DNA of 64,000 bases from Nocardioides albus (GTDB taxonomy: Bacteria > Actinomycetota > Actinomycetes > Propionibacteriales > Nocardioidaceae). A program made the position numbers and the translations under genes. The notes beneath the pieces are model-generated. The model worked only from the letters and a program-made list of their open reading frames with translations. It was not told the DNA's origin and searched no databases. Each line of letters begins with the position of its first letter. Positions within the stretch are counted from its first letter, which is position 1. The stretch is taken from contig NZ_BMQT01000002.1 in the NCBI RefSeq assembly GCF_014648255.1, forward strand, positions 1 to 64,000, in the 5' to 3' direction. Positions 30,306 through 39,645 of the stretch are shown here, one piece after another.

Positions 30306-33233
30306 GTGGCTAAGACCCGAGTCCACGAACTCGCCAAAGAGTTCGGAGTCGAGAGCAAGTTCGTTCTCGAGAAGTTCAAGGAGATGGGTGAGTTCGTCAA
30401 GTCGGCGAGCTCGACCGTCGAGTTGCCTGCGGAGATGCGTTTCCGCAAGGAGATCGGCCCCGGCCTGAAGGCCGGCGGCAACGGTGGTTCCGCGTCCTCG
30501 GACGAGAAGGCCGCCCCCAAGCCCGGCCCGAAGCCGGCTGCCCCCAAGCCTGCTGCACCCAAGAAGGCCGCCGACAGCGCGCCCGAGAAGGTTGATGAGG
30601 CGCCTGCGGCGACCAAGCCGTCTGCTCCGAAGCCCGGTCCGAAGCCCCCGGCCAAGAAGGCCGAGGCTCCGCCGGCCGCCCCCGCGGCGGCGGCTCCGTC
30701 CGCAACCAAGCCGAGCCCGAGCACGCCCGCAGGGACCGACCGAGGCGAGCGACGCCCGGCCGCGCCCAAGCCGGGTGCGCCCAAGCCCGGTGCGCCGAAG
30801 CCCGGTGCTCGTCCGCAGACCCCCGCGGCTGGCGGTGGCGCTGGCGGTCCGGGTCGTCCCGGACCGCGTCCGGTCGGCAAGCCCGGCGCTCCGCGCCCGG
30901 GCAACAACCCGTTCTCCTCCAACCAGGGCATGGGGCGTCCGCGTCCCGGCGGCCAGGGTGGAGGTCAGGGTGGCCAGGGCGGCCAGGGCGGTGCCCCGGC
31001 CGGTGGCGACCAGCGTCCGCCGCGTCCTGCTGCCGCCCGTGAGGGTGGCCAGGGTGGTGGCCGTCCCGGTATGCCGCGTCCCAACCCGGCGATGATGCCG
31101 AAGTCCCCGGCCGCGTTCGGTGCTCGTCCTGGTGGCGGTCCCGGCGGCGGTGGCGGCGGCCGCGCCGGTGCTCCGGGTCGTCCCGGCGGCGGTGGCCGTC
31201 CGGGTGCCGGTGGTCGTCCCGGTGCCGGCGGCGGTGCTCCGGGTCGTCCCGGTGGCGGTGGCTTCGGGGGTCGTCCGGGTGCCGGTCGTCCCGGTGGTCG
31301 CGGAACGACCCAGGGTGCCTTCGGTCGCCCGGGTGGTCCCTCGCGTCGCGGCCGGAAGTCGAAGCGGGCGCGTCGTCAGGAATTCGAGGCCATGGAGGCC
31401 CCGACGATCGGTGGCATCCGCGTCCGCAAGGGCAACGGCGAGACCGTGCGTCTCGCCCGTGGTTCCTCGCTGACCGACTTCGCCGAGAAGATCAACGTCG
31501 ACCCGGCCCAGCTGGTGCAGATGCTGTTCGGCCTCGGTGAGATGGTCACCGCGACCGAGTCCGTCAACGACGAGACCCTCGAGCTGCTCGGTGAGGAGCT
31601 CAACTACATCGTCTCGGTCGTCTCCCCTGAGGACGAGGACCGCGAGCTGCTGGAGTCCTTCGACATCGAGCTCGGCGACGAGGGCGACGAGTCCGACTGG
31701 ACGGTCCGTCCGCCGGTCGTCACCGTCATGGGTCACGTCGACCACGGTAAGACCAAGCTGCTCGATGCCATCCGTGACGCCAACGTCATCGAGGGCGAGG
31801 CCGGTGGCATCACCCAGCACATCGGTGCCTACCAGGTCGCGACCGAGGTCGACGGCCAAGAGCGCAGGATCACCTTCATCGACACCCCGGGTCACGAGGC
31901 GTTCACCGCCATGCGTGCTCGTGGTTCGCAGTCCTCGGACCTCGCGGTCCTCGTGGTCGCTGCCGATGACGGCGTGATGCCGCAGACGATCGAGGCGCTC
32001 AACCACGCCAAGGCGGCCGGTGTCCCGATCGTGGTCGCGATCAACAAGATCGACAAGCCGGAGGCGGACCCGACCAAGATCCGCGGCCAGCTGACCGAAT
32101 ACGGCGTCATCCCCGAGGAGTACGGCGGCGACACCATGTTCGTCGAGATCTCGGCGAAGTCGCGGATCAACATCGAAGGCCTCCTCGAGGCCGTCGTGCT
32201 GACCGCCGACGCCTCGCTCGACCTGCAGGCCAACGCCAGCCAGGACGCGCAGGGCATCGTCATCGAGGCTCACCTCGACCGTGGCCGCGGCCCGGTCGCG
32301 ACCATCCTGGTCCAGCGCGGCACGCTGCGCGTGGGTGAGTCCATCGTCGCCGGCCCGGCCCACGGCCGTGTCCGCGCGATGATCGACGAGTACGGCCACG
32401 AGATCACCGAGGCGACCCCGTCGCGTCCGGCGATGGTCCTGGGTCTCTCGGCGGTGCCGGGTGCCGGTCAGAGCTTCCTGGTCGTCGAGGACGACCGGAT
32501 GGCTCGCCAGATCGCCGAGAAGCGCGAGGCACGCGAGCGTGCCGCGCAGCAGGCCAAGCGCCGCGTACGCCGCACGCTGGAGGACTTCATGGCCTCCATG
32601 GAGAAGGGCGAGAGCCAGGAGCTCAACCTCATCCTCAAGGGCGACGTGTCCGGTTCGGTCGAGGCGCTCGAGGACGCACTGGCCAAGATCGACGTGGGTG
32701 GCGACGAGGTCTCCATCCGGGTCATCGACCGCGGTGTCGGTGCGATCACCGAGACCAACGTCGACCTGGCTGCTGCCTCCGACGCGATCATCATCGGCTT
32801 CAACGTCCGCCCGCAGGGCAAGGCGACGGAGCTGGCCGACCGCGAGGGTGTCGAGATCCGCTACTACTCGGTCATCTACCAGGCGATCGAGGAGATCGAG
32901 GCGGCCCTCAAGGGCATGCTCAAGCCGGAGTACGAGGAGAAGGTCCTCGGCAAGGCGGAGATCCGCGCGATCTTCCGCTCGTCGAAGGCCGGAAACATCG
33001 CCGGTTGTATGGTCACCGAGGGCCTCATCCGCCGCAACGCCAAGGTTCGCGTCCTGCGCGACGGCGCCGTGGTGGCCGACAACCTCGACCTGGCCTCGCT
33101 GCGCCGCGAGAAGGACGACGCCTCCGAGGTCCGCGAGGGCTTCGAGTGCGGTCTTGTCCTGAAGAACTTCCAGGACATCAAGGAAGGCGACTTCGTCGAA
33201 GCCTTCGAGATGGTGGAGATTCCGAGGGGCTGA
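30306..33233 (+). CDS. infB: Translation initiation factor IF-2
   Basis: This 975-residue GTPase delivers initiator tRNA to the 30S subunit. It begins [23 protein letters not shown], the IF2 N-terminal subdomain, followed by a long low-complexity Ala/Pro/Lys then Gly/Arg/Pro-rich region (roughly residues 60-350), typical of actinobacterial IF2. The G domain has [10 protein letters not shown] near residue 476, DTPGHEAF and NKIDKPEAD. Beta-barrel domains follow, and the C-terminal domain has [22 protein letters not shown] 30306 is preferred over GTG 30288 because AGAAGGAG lies just before it. A strong hairpin (33244-33281) follows the stop. Confidence 0.96.
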   Translation: MAKTRVHELAKEFGVESKFVLEKFKEMGEFVKSASSTVELPAEMRFRKEIGPGLKAGGNGGSASSDEKAAPKPGPKPAAPKPAAPKKAADSAPEKVDEAPAATKPSAPKPGPKPPAKKAEAPPAAPAAAAPSATKPSPSTPAGTDRGERRPAAPKPGAPKPGAPKPGARPQTPAAGGGAGGPGRPGPRPVGKPGAPRPGNNPFSSNQGMGRPRPGGQGGGQGGQGGQGGAPAGGDQRPPRPAAAREGGQGGGRPGMPRPNPAMMPKSPAAFGARPGGGPGGGGGGRAGAPGRPGGGGRPGAGGRPGAGGGAPGRPGGGGFGGRPGAGRPGGRGTTQGAFGRPGGPSRRGRKSKRARRQEFEAMEAPTIGGIRVRKGNGETVRLARGSSLTDFAEKINVDPAQLVQMLFGLGEMVTATESVNDETLELLGEELNYIVSVVSPEDEDRELLESFDIELGDEGDESDWTVRPPVVTVMGHVDHGKTKLLDAIRDANVIEGEAGGITQHIGAYQVATEVDGQERRITFIDTPGHEAFTAMRARGSQSSDLAVLVVAADDGVMPQTIEALNHAKAAGVPIVVAINKIDKPEADPTKIRGQLTEYGVIPEEYGGDTMFVEISAKSRINIEGLLEAVVLTADASLDLQANASQDAQGIVIEAHLDRGRGPVATILVQRGTLRVGESIVAGPAHGRVRAMIDEYGHEITEATPSRPAMVLGLSAVPGAGQSFLVVEDDRMARQIAEKREARERAAQQAKRRVRRTLEDFMASMEKGESQELNLILKGDVSGSVEALEDALAKIDVGGDEVSIRVIDRGVGAITETNVDLAAASDAIIIGFNVRPQGKATELADREGVEIRYYSVIYQAIEEIEAALKGMLKPEYEEKVLGKAEIRAIFRSSKAGNIAGCMVTEGLIRRNAKVRVLRDGAVVADNLDLASLRREKDDASEVREGFECGLVLKNFQDIKEGDFVEAFEMVEIPRG

Positions 33234-33243
33234 ACGAGCCTCT

Positions 33244-33281
33244 GACGTTGGCCGGGTCGCAGTCGCGGCCCGGCCAACGTC
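33244..33281 (+). terminator. Strong terminator/attenuator after infB
   Basis: A perfect 13-bp stem (33244-33256 with 33269-33281, beginning GACGTTGGCCGGG) with a 12-base loop is followed by the T-rich TCGATTTGCTTCGATTATTT. It is one of the clearest terminators in the window, yet rbfA follows on the same strand 35 bases later. Confidence 0.8.
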
Positions 33282-33315
33282 TCGATTTGCTTCGATTATT
33301 TGAGAGAGTGTGAAC

Positions 33316-33774
33316 ATGAGTAGCCCACGGGTGCGTCGGATCGCGGACCGGATCAAGGTCGTTGTCGCTCAGATGCTGGAGCGGCGGATCAAGGATCCGC
33401 GGATCGGCTTCGTCACCATCACCGATGTACGAGTGACCGGTGACAGCCAGAACGCGACGATCTTCTACACAGTGCTGGGAGCGGACTCGGAGGCCGAGCT
33501 CGCCGGCACGGCCGCGGCGCTGGAGTCGGCCAAGGGGCTGATCCGCTCCGAGGTCGCCAAGCAGCTCGGCACGCGCACCGCCCCGACGCTGGAGTTCATC
33601 CACGACGCGCTGCCGGAGACGGCACGCCACCTCGACGACGTGCTCGCCCGCGCCAAGGCGCAGGACGAGGCGGTCGCCGCTGCTCGGGTGGAGTCCTACG
33701 CCGGGGAGCCGGACCCCTATAAGAAGCCCCGCGAGGACGAGGGCGAGGACGAAGACGAGGACGACGAGGAGTGA
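33316..33774 (+). CDS. rbfA: 30S ribosome-binding factor A
   Basis: This 152-residue assembly factor binds 30S precursors during late 16S rRNA maturation and cold adaptation. The KH-like core includes [39 protein letters not shown] (shown in the first 45 residues) and [19 protein letters not shown]. An acidic tail rich in Glu and Asp ends the chain. ATG 33316 is preferred; GTG 33310 is also in frame. It overlaps the truB start by four bases (GTGA), and the nrnA gene often found here in actinobacteria is absent. Confidence 0.92.
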   Translation: MSSPRVRRIADRIKVVVAQMLERRIKDPRIGFVTITDVRVTGDSQNATIFYTVLGADSEAELAGTAAALESAKGLIRSEVAKQLGTRTAPTLEFIHDALPETARHLDDVLARAKAQDEAVAAARVESYAGEPDPYKKPREDEGEDEDEDDEE

Positions 33775-34643
33775 GTGCTCCTTCTGGCCTCGTCATCGTC
33801 GACAAGCCTGCAGGGATCACCTCTCACGACGTCGTCGCGCGAGTTCGGCGGCTGGCCGGAACCCGCAAGGTCGGGCACGCCGGCACCCTGGACCCGATGG
33901 CAACCGGCGTACTCGTGCTGGGGGTCGAGCGCGCCACGCGGCTTCTCGGCCACCTGATGCTGACCGAGAAGTCCTACGACGCGACAGTCCGGCTGGGGGT
34001 CTCGACGACCACCGACGACGCCGAGGGAGAGGTCGTCTCGGAGACGGCCGTCGGCGATCTGACTGCCGAAGACGTACGCAGCGCCTTCGCCGCCCAGATC
34101 GGGGACATCCTCCAGGTCCCGACCGCCGTCTCGGCGATCAAGGTCGACGGCAAGCGTGCCTATCAGCGCGTACGCGACGGAGAGCAGGTCGAGCTGAAGG
34201 CCCGACCCGTCACTGTGCACGAGCTCACCGTCGAGGACGTCCGAAGTGAGGGCGACGTGGTCGACGTCGACATCTCGGTGCGCTGCTCCAGCGGCACCTA
34301 CATCCGCGCGATCGCCCGCGACGTGGGCGAGGCGCTCGGGGTCGGTGGTCACCTGACGGCGCTGCGCCGCACCGCCGTGGGGCCATACGATCTCGGTGTC
34401 GCCAGGACTCTCGACGAGCTCACCGAGGAGTTCGCCGCGCTCCCGCTGGCCGCCGCCGCTCGCGCGGCGTTCCCGGCGTACGACCTCTCTGATGAGCAGG
34501 CGCAGGACGTCCGCTACGGGCGCAAGCTCGCGCTGCCGCTCGACGGGCTCACCGCCGTCTTCGCCCCCGACGGCGAGTTCCTGGCGCTCTACGAGCCGGT
34601 CGGCCCCGAGCTCGCCAAGGCGTCCGCCGTCTTCGTCGGCTGA
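33771..34643 (+). CDS. truB: tRNA pseudouridine(55) synthase
   Basis: This 290-residue enzyme makes pseudouridine 55 in the T-loop of tRNAs. It starts with [17 protein letters not shown], and the catalytic Asp is in [17 protein letters not shown]. Later signatures include [15 protein letters not shown] and [18 protein letters not shown], and a PUA-like C-terminal domain follows. It is translationally coupled to rbfA by a GTGA overlap. The downstream gap to the convergent acylase gene is filled by a 21-bp-period repeat array. Confidence 0.95.
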   Translation: MSAPSGLVIVDKPAGITSHDVVARVRRLAGTRKVGHAGTLDPMATGVLVLGVERATRLLGHLMLTEKSYDATVRLGVSTTTDDAEGEVVSETAVGDLTAEDVRSAFAAQIGDILQVPTAVSAIKVDGKRAYQRVRDGEQVELKARPVTVHELTVEDVRSEGDVVDVDISVRCSSGTYIRAIARDVGEALGVGGHLTALRRTAVGPYDLGVARTLDELTEEFAALPLAAAARAAFPAYDLSDEQAQDVRYGRKLALPLDGLTAVFAPDGEFLALYEPVGPELAKASAVFVG

Positions 34644-34650
34644 CCCCCCG

Positions 34651-34855
34651 CGGCCGAGACGTCAGGTACGTCGGCCGAGACGTCGCTCCCGTCGGCCGAG
34701 TTGGCACAACGTTGCCAACTCGGCCGACCGCAGTGACGTCTCGGCCGACCGCAGTGACGTCTCGGCCGACCGCAGTGACGTCTCGGCCGACCGCAGTGAC
34801 GTCTCGGCCGACCGCAGTGACGTCTCGGCCGACCGCAGTGACGTCTCGGCCGAGG
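34651..34855. repeat. 21-bp inverted tandem array between convergent genes truB and acylase
   Basis: Two left-oriented 21-bp units (34651-34671, 34672-34692) start CGGCCGAGACGTC. A perfect 14-bp hairpin (34693-34706 with 34713-34726) containing GAGTTGGCA follows. Then six identical right-oriented 21-bp units run from 34721 to 34846, each containing GACGTCTCGGCCG across its junction. The array spans nearly the whole gap between the two stop codons. It is not CRISPR-like because there are no unique spacers. Confidence 0.9.
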
Positions 34856-34859
34856 AGGG

Positions 34860-37271
34860 TCAGCGCAGGCGTACGGTCTCGACGAGGGCTGCCTTGATCT
34901 CGGCGTCGGTCCAGGGGAAGTCGACCCACTTCTCCTCGGAGAAGAGGCGGGTCTGGTCGCTGGACCACGGGGAGGCGGGATCCTCGTACTGGCCGTAGGT
35001 CAGGATCGTGCGCGGCTCGACGCCGTCCGGGCCGAACGAGACGGCCTGGATGTGGGAGGAGCCGTAGGTGATCGGCCTGGCGAAGCCGTGGTTCGCTCCT
35101 GGGTTGCGGGAGGCCAAAGCATTGGCGTTGCCGGCCAGGTTGCCCTCGCCTCCGCCGAGGGGCAGCGGGGGAGCGCCGCGGTCGGCGGCGACCTGGTAGG
35201 CGCCCCACGGCGAGTCGATCGGCAGACCGGTCGCCTCGACGACCGCGATCGCGTCCTTCATCGCCTTGATCGTGCTCGGCGTCGTGCGCAGCCCGCGCGG
35301 CGTGTCGAGCGGGTGGTCGGCGTCGAACGGCACCCGCCAGAGCCGGATCCCGGTCGGGGCCCGCTCGACGAACTCGGTGAAGATCGCGGTGCCGACCGAG
35401 GTCGCGTCCGACCGCCCGTCCCAACGGGCCAGGACGGCGCAGGCCTCCTTCTCGCCGGTCAAGCGGCAGACCCGGTCGAGGGCGCCATCGGCCTTCATCA
35501 CCTCGGCCGTACGCTGCCGGTTGTCGTACTCGTGCTCCGCCAGCGAGGTGGGCGTCTCGACGCCGTGAGCGGCGAGCTGGTCGGTGACGTAGCGGGCCAC
35601 CATCTGCGTACGCATCGTCCGCTCGCACCGCTCGCAGCCGAGGATCGCGGGGTAGCCCTCCAGCGGCGAGTCCGGGTTCGGCAGCCAGTGGGAGTCGTTG
35701 GCGTTCATGACCCAGTCGCGGCGGACGACGTCCGGCAGGTGCTCGTCGCCGAGGATCCCGGGGCGCTGGGCTTCGGCGTCGGATCCCCAGGCGCAGGTAG
35801 ACCCGGCGCGGTTGCCGTCGAGACCGGGCAGGCCGGCGACGACGTTCAGCAGCCGACCGACGACCGTCATGCAGCGCGAGGCGAGCTCGTCGGTGACGTG
35901 CGGGACAACCGAGTGGTCGGCGTAGAGGGCGTCGCCGTGGCGGTCGGCCGCGACCGTGTTGACCCACGGCATCCCGCCGCCGGCGTCCTGGCGCTCCAGC
36001 AGATCGCCGACCGAGGAGGCGGAGCCCATGCCGAGGAACGTGTCGATGGTACGCAGGTGCTCGGCGTTGGCGTCCCGGATCGCCCAGAAGCTCTGTGGTC
36101 CCCAGGCCATCAGCTGCGAGGGGGAGTCGATGACGTAGCCCTCGGACGTGCGGTAGAGATCCTCGGTGACCGTGGTCGTGCCAGAGGCGGTCTTGACCTC
36201 GACCTCCACCTCCCGTCGCTCGGCGCGCTTCACCCCGTCCGGGGTGAGGTAGCGGGTTCCCGGCCCGAGCGTGGTGTATTCATAGGGCGTGAACCGATAG
36301 GCCGTCGAGACCGTGTGGCTCCAGGCGACGTCGTCGTTCCAGCCGATGTTGACCGCCGGCGAGCCGATCAGCGAGGCGCCGGCGACGTCGTACTCGCCTG
36401 GGATCGTCAGGTGCTGCTGGGTGAACCGGTAGCGGCCCTGCCAGGGGAAGTGCGGATTGCCGAGCAGCATCCCGGCACCGGTCGAGCTGGCGTCCCCGCC
36501 GATCGCGGTCGCGTTCGACCCGAAGGCGCGCTCGGGGTCGCGGCCGAAGGAGGCCAGCAGAGCCTTCTTGTCCACCTTCGCGGCCGCAGCCGGCACCTCG
36601 GCGGCAGTGGTGGGCAGCGACGGCAGCCCCAGGGCGCCGGGCAGATCGGGCAGGCCGGGGTCGGTCAGCGACGGGGGAGAGGCGGCGTTCATCTCGCCCA
36701 CGAACTGCCCGGCCGAGGCGATCAGGTTGGCGAGATAGACGCCGTACCAGACCTCGATATCGGTGACGTCTGCCCGGATGTAGGGAGCGTCCGCGCAGGC
36801 CGGGTCGGTGACTTCGTGCGTACGCAGCCACTCGTTGACCCCGGCGGCATATCCCCGCACCATCTGCTTCGCACGCGTCGACGGCCCGGCCGGGGACTCG
36901 AGCAGCTGCTCGACCACCTGCCGGTTGTGGAGATCACCCACCAGCACGTCCGAGTCGAGGTTGGTGGTCGGCTTGGAGACACCGTCGTCGTAGACCTTGT
37001 CGGCGCCGAGCCAGCGGGAGCGCTCGCCCCGGGCGCTGAGCAGGATGTCGGCCAGGGTGCAGGTCGCCTCCCCGGCGGTGGCCCAGCCGCTGCCGTAGCC
37101 CAGGGAGCCCCAGTCGCGAGCGGTGATGTGCGGGATCCCGTGCTCGGTGATCTGCACGTTCGCGTCGTACGCAGGAGGTGGCTGGGCTGCCTCTGCGGGG
37201 GCGCTGAGGGCGCCCCCGAGAAGGACCAGCGGAGCGAGGGACATGGTGGCTCTGCGTACGAGGCTCTCCAT
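34860..37271 (-). CDS. Secreted penicillin acylase-family (Ntn) hydrolase
   Basis: This 803-residue precursor belongs to the N-terminal nucleophile penicillin/AHL acylase family. A signal peptide spans about residues 1-29 (LAPLVLLGGALSAPAEA). After an alpha-chain and linker, autoprocessing would expose Ser252 in FGSNATAIGG as the catalytic N-terminus of the beta chain, and LLGNPHFPW follows as in PvdQ/QuiP-type acylases. Such exported enzymes cleave long-chain amides, including N-acyl-homoserine lactones, lipopeptides or beta-lactams. Which of these applies is unknown. It lies on the opposite strand between truB and ribF, interrupting an otherwise co-oriented translation-gene cluster. Confidence 0.86.
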   Translation of the reverse strand: MESLVRRATMSLAPLVLLGGALSAPAEAAQPPPAYDANVQITEHGIPHITARDWGSLGYGSGWATAGEATCTLADILLSARGERSRWLGADKVYDDGVSKPTTNLDSDVLVGDLHNRQVVEQLLESPAGPSTRAKQMVRGYAAGVNEWLRTHEVTDPACADAPYIRADVTDIEVWYGVYLANLIASAGQFVGEMNAASPPSLTDPGLPDLPGALGLPSLPTTAAEVPAAAAKVDKKALLASFGRDPERAFGSNATAIGGDASSTGAGMLLGNPHFPWQGRYRFTQQHLTIPGEYDVAGASLIGSPAVNIGWNDDVAWSHTVSTAYRFTPYEYTTLGPGTRYLTPDGVKRAERREVEVEVKTASGTTTVTEDLYRTSEGYVIDSPSQLMAWGPQSFWAIRDANAEHLRTIDTFLGMGSASSVGDLLERQDAGGGMPWVNTVAADRHGDALYADHSVVPHVTDELASRCMTVVGRLLNVVAGLPGLDGNRAGSTCAWGSDAEAQRPGILGDEHLPDVVRRDWVMNANDSHWLPNPDSPLEGYPAILGCERCERTMRTQMVARYVTDQLAAHGVETPTSLAEHEYDNRQRTAEVMKADGALDRVCRLTGEKEACAVLARWDGRSDATSVGTAIFTEFVERAPTGIRLWRVPFDADHPLDTPRGLRTTPSTIKAMKDAIAVVEATGLPIDSPWGAYQVAADRGAPPLPLGGGEGNLAGNANALASRNPGANHGFARPITYGSSHIQAVSFGPDGVEPRTILTYGQYEDPASPWSSDQTRLFSEEKWVDFPWTDAEIKAALVETVRLR

Positions 37272-37354
37272 GCCTCCACCAACGAGGATAGGTAGAACAG
37301 GTTACTGTTTGGTTGCCAGGTGGCCCGGATCCCGGGAAGGGGACCGAGGATGGA

Positions 37355-37360
37355 TATTCT
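37355..37360 (+). promoter_or_regulatory. -10 box of ribF (leaderless type)
   Basis: TATTCT lies six bases before GTG 37367. No FMN riboswitch-like structure is seen upstream. Confidence 0.5.
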
Positions 37361-37366
37361 GGCGGC

Positions 37367-38302
37367 GTGTTCTGGAGAAGTCTGAGCGAGGTGCCCGCCG
37401 ACCTCGGCCGCACCTGTGTCGTGGTCGGGAACTTCGACGGCGTCCACCTCGGGCACCAGCATGTGCTGCGCCGGGGGCGCGAGGTGGCAGACGCCAAGGA
37501 GCTCACCCTCGTGGCGGTCACCTTCGACCCGCACCCGATGGCGGTGCTGCGACCCGAGCACGCCCCGGGTGTGCTCACCACGATGGAGGAGCGCGCCGAG
37601 CTGTTGCTCGCCGCGGGCGCCGACGCAGTGCTCGCGCTGCCCTTCGACATGGAGATGGCCAACTGGTCGCCCGACGACTTCGCCCAGCGGGTCCTCGTCG
37701 ACGCGCTGCATGCCGAGGCGTGCGTGGTCGGCGCCAACTTCCGCTACGGCTGCAAGGCCGCCGGCGACGTGGCCGACCTGGTCGCCTACGGCAAGATCCA
37801 CGACTTCTCCGCCGAGGGGATCCCGCTCGACGGCGGGCCCCAGGTCTGGTCATCGACGTATATCCGCACGTGTCTGGCGGCCGGTGACGTCACCGGTGCC
37901 GCCGAGGCGTTGGGCCGGCCCTACTCGGTGCGCGGGATCGTCGTCAAGGGCGACCAGCGCGGCCGCGAGCTCGGCTTCCCGACGGCCAACGTGCCCACCG
38001 ACTCGCTGACCGCGGTGCCACCCGACGGCATCTACGCAGGCTGGCTGACGCGGCGCGACACCGGTGAGCGGTTCCCTGCGGCCATCTCGGTCGGCACCAA
38101 CCCCACCTTCGAGGGCGTGGTTGGGCGTCGGGTCGAGTCCTACGTGCTCGACCGTGACGACCTCGAGCTCTACGGCGTCGAGGTCGAGGTCGCCTTCGTG
38201 GAGCGGTTGCGCGGGATGGTCGCCTTCGAGGGGATCGACGCGCTCGTGGAGCAGATGCGTGCCGACGTGGTGCGCGCGCGCGAGATCCTGGCCGAGCAGT
38301 AG
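37367..38302 (+). CDS. ribF: Bifunctional riboflavin kinase/FAD synthetase
   Basis: This 311-residue enzyme phosphorylates riboflavin to FMN and adenylates FMN to FAD. The N-terminal FAD synthetase domain shows VVVGNFDGVHLGHQHVL, VTFDPHPMAVL and the WSSTYIR motif. The C-terminal flavokinase domain has GRPYSVRGIVVKGDQRGREL, FPTANVPT, PPDGIYAGW and SVGTNPTF. GTG 37367 gives the normal family start, supported by a leaderless-type promoter. It is divergent from the acylase gene. Confidence 0.95.
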   Translation: MFWRSLSEVPADLGRTCVVVGNFDGVHLGHQHVLRRGREVADAKELTLVAVTFDPHPMAVLRPEHAPGVLTTMEERAELLLAAGADAVLALPFDMEMANWSPDDFAQRVLVDALHAEACVVGANFRYGCKAAGDVADLVAYGKIHDFSAEGIPLDGGPQVWSSTYIRTCLAAGDVTGAAEALGRPYSVRGIVVKGDQRGRELGFPTANVPTDSLTAVPPDGIYAGWLTRRDTGERFPAAISVGTNPTFEGVVGRRVESYVLDRDDLELYGVEVEVAFVERLRGMVAFEGIDALVEQMRADVVRAREILAEQ

Positions 38303-38378
38303 ATCAGACGGGCCCATCCGCGCTCTCCGACCCCGGTGCCCTACCCAGCCGGGTTCGGGTGCGGTTGAATGGCTCGCC

Positions 38379-39227
38379 ATGGATCCCCACTCCACCCCCA
38401 CGTCCGTCTACGAGACCGAGGTCGAGGCCGAGCGCGCTCGCGGCGGCATCCCGGCCACTCTCAACGCGGTCCTCGTCACCGGTGGGCTCTGGGCCCTCCA
38501 GTTCTTCTCCGGATCGGCCCCGTTGTCGACCTGGGCCGACGAGAACGGCACCAACTCGGCCGGCTGGCTGGCCTCGTTGCTCGGAGGCCGGCTCACCTAC
38601 TTCGGCAGCGGCTCCTTCGGCGACCTCTTCTCCGGCGACGCCCTCGTCCACTCCACCATCCTCACCGCGACCGTCTTCGTGCTGACGTGGCTGCTGACCT
38701 GGCTCGGCACCATCGGCATCTGGCCGAGGGCGTTCTGGCCGGTCTTCCTCGGCTGCTGGTTCGCAGCGATCGTCGCCACGGCCGCCGGCCAGGTCGCAGA
38801 GAGCGTCTACGCCTACTACTCGGACGGCCGCTCCGGCTCGCTGGTGGCGACGCTCGGTGACGTGCTCGAGTCGGGTGCGGCGTACGGGCTGACCTATGGG
38901 TGGGCGACCGGGTTGCTGATCGCGCTGATCTGGCTCGCGGTGCCCGGCAAGAGTGACGAGGTGGAGGAGTACGCGCCGATGTCCTCGCTCATCCCTGGCG
39001 GCTCCGGGGGCGCACCCGGCGGCTACGGCCAGCAGCTGCGCTCGAGCGTCGCCCTACCGACCGCGCAGACGAGCCTGTCGCCCGCCTCGGCGTCCGGGCG
39101 ACCGGCTCAGCCGGTCCAGGTCCGCACCTTCACCGGGCCCGCTCGCGGCCCTGCCCTCGGTTCCGGGCCGGCCGGTGACACGGCGGCGTGGAAGGACTTC
39201 GTCCGCGACGTACGCGGCCGGTCTTAG
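38379..39227 (+). CDS. Four-pass membrane protein, unknown function
   Basis: This 282-residue protein has a short charged N-terminus, then four hydrophobic segments: TLNAVLVTGGLWALQFF near residue 35, STILTATVFVLTWLLTWLG near 100, WPVFLGCWFAAIVATAAG near 130, and YGWATGLLIALIWLAVPG near 185. A Gly/Ser/Pro-rich cytoplasmic tail follows. I recognise no family. The ATG at 38379 is preceded by TTGAAT as a possible -10 box. An 8-bp hairpin (39245-39265) follows the gene. Confidence 0.7.
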   Translation: MDPHSTPTSVYETEVEAERARGGIPATLNAVLVTGGLWALQFFSGSAPLSTWADENGTNSAGWLASLLGGRLTYFGSGSFGDLFSGDALVHSTILTATVFVLTWLLTWLGTIGIWPRAFWPVFLGCWFAAIVATAAGQVAESVYAYYSDGRSGSLVATLGDVLESGAAYGLTYGWATGLLIALIWLAVPGKSDEVEEYAPMSSLIPGGSGGAPGGYGQQLRSSVALPTAQTSLSPASASGRPAQPVQVRTFTGPARGPALGSGPAGDTAAWKDFVRDVRGRS

Positions 39228-39244
39228 CCTGCCGGCTCCTCGTT

Positions 39245-39265
39245 GCCGCCGATCTTCTCGGCGGC
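39245..39265 (+). terminator. Hairpin after the four-pass membrane protein gene
   Basis: GCCGCCGA, loop TCTTC, TCGGCGGC: a perfect 8-bp stem 18 bases past the stop codon. Confidence 0.55.
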
Positions 39266-39288
39266 GCGCGGTGTCATGCTGTAGCAAG

Positions 39289-39314
39289 TAGTGCGCACTG
39301 CGTAGTAGTGTGCG
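39289..39314. promoter_or_regulatory. Promoter and probable autoregulatory operator of the PadR gene
   Basis: AGTGCGCACT (39290-39299) is a perfect palindrome, and TAGTG[C/T]GC occurs as a direct repeat at 39289 and 39306. TAGTGT at 39306-39311, seven bases before ATG 39319, is a leaderless-type -10 box, so a bound PadR protein would block it. Confidence 0.55.
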
Positions 39315-39318
39315 AAGC

Positions 39319-39645
39319 ATGGATACCACCCAGCTGCTCAAAGGGGTGCTCGACCTGACCGTCCTGGCCGTCGTCGACGGCGAGGACGCGTACGGCTATG
39401 ACATCGTCCGCAAGCTCCGCGACAGCGGGCTCACGGACGTCGGGGACGCGTCTGTCTACGGCACCCTGCGACGGCTGTACGCCGCGGGTGCCCTGACCTC
39501 CTACGTCGTGCCGTCCGAGTCCGGTCCGCACCGCAAGTACTACGGCATCACGCCTGCCGGGCAAGGCCAGCTCAAGCAACAGAGCGAGGACTGGTCCCAC
39601 TTCTCCACCACTGTCACCGAGATCCTCCAAGGGGCGCGAGCATGA
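39319..39645 (+). CDS. PadR-family transcriptional regulator
   Basis: This 108-residue protein has the PadR winged-helix pattern: LLKGVLDLTVLAVVDGEDAYGYDIVRKL, then ASVYGTLRRLYAAGALTSY and the beta-wing region GPHRKYYGITPAGQGQL. Its stop overlaps the start of a HAAS-domain membrane protein (ATGA). PadR-HAAS pairs are common and typically form a repressor with a membrane partner controlling membrane or cell-division-related functions. It probably represses its own operon through AGTGCGCACT. Confidence 0.88.
   Translation: MDTTQLLKGVLDLTVLAVVDGEDAYGYDIVRKLRDSGLTDVGDASVYGTLRRLYAAGALTSYVVPSESGPHRKYYGITPAGQGQLKQQSEDWSHFSTTVTEILQGARA

Noticed and set aside
30500..31370. Collagen-like or phage tail protein within infB
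   Set aside because: The Gly/Pro/Arg-rich stretch is the normal low-complexity N-terminal region of actinobacterial IF2 and is in frame with the GTPase domain.
30261..33356. A 1031-codon open frame antisense to infB
   Set aside because: Such long antisense frames are common in high-GC coding DNA. The plus-strand IF2 is unmistakable.
34721..34846. CRISPR array
   Set aside because: Six units are identical end to end with no variable spacers, the unit is 21 bp, and no cas genes are present.
34549..35967. Minus-strand open frame reading repeated VGRDVTA peptides
   Set aside because: The peptide repeats only reflect the 21-bp DNA array passing through a frame shifted from the acylase gene.
37300..37366. 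FMN riboswitch before ribF
   Set aside because: The gap is short, no RFN-type conserved stems could be recognised, and a leaderless-type -10 box lies six bases before the start.
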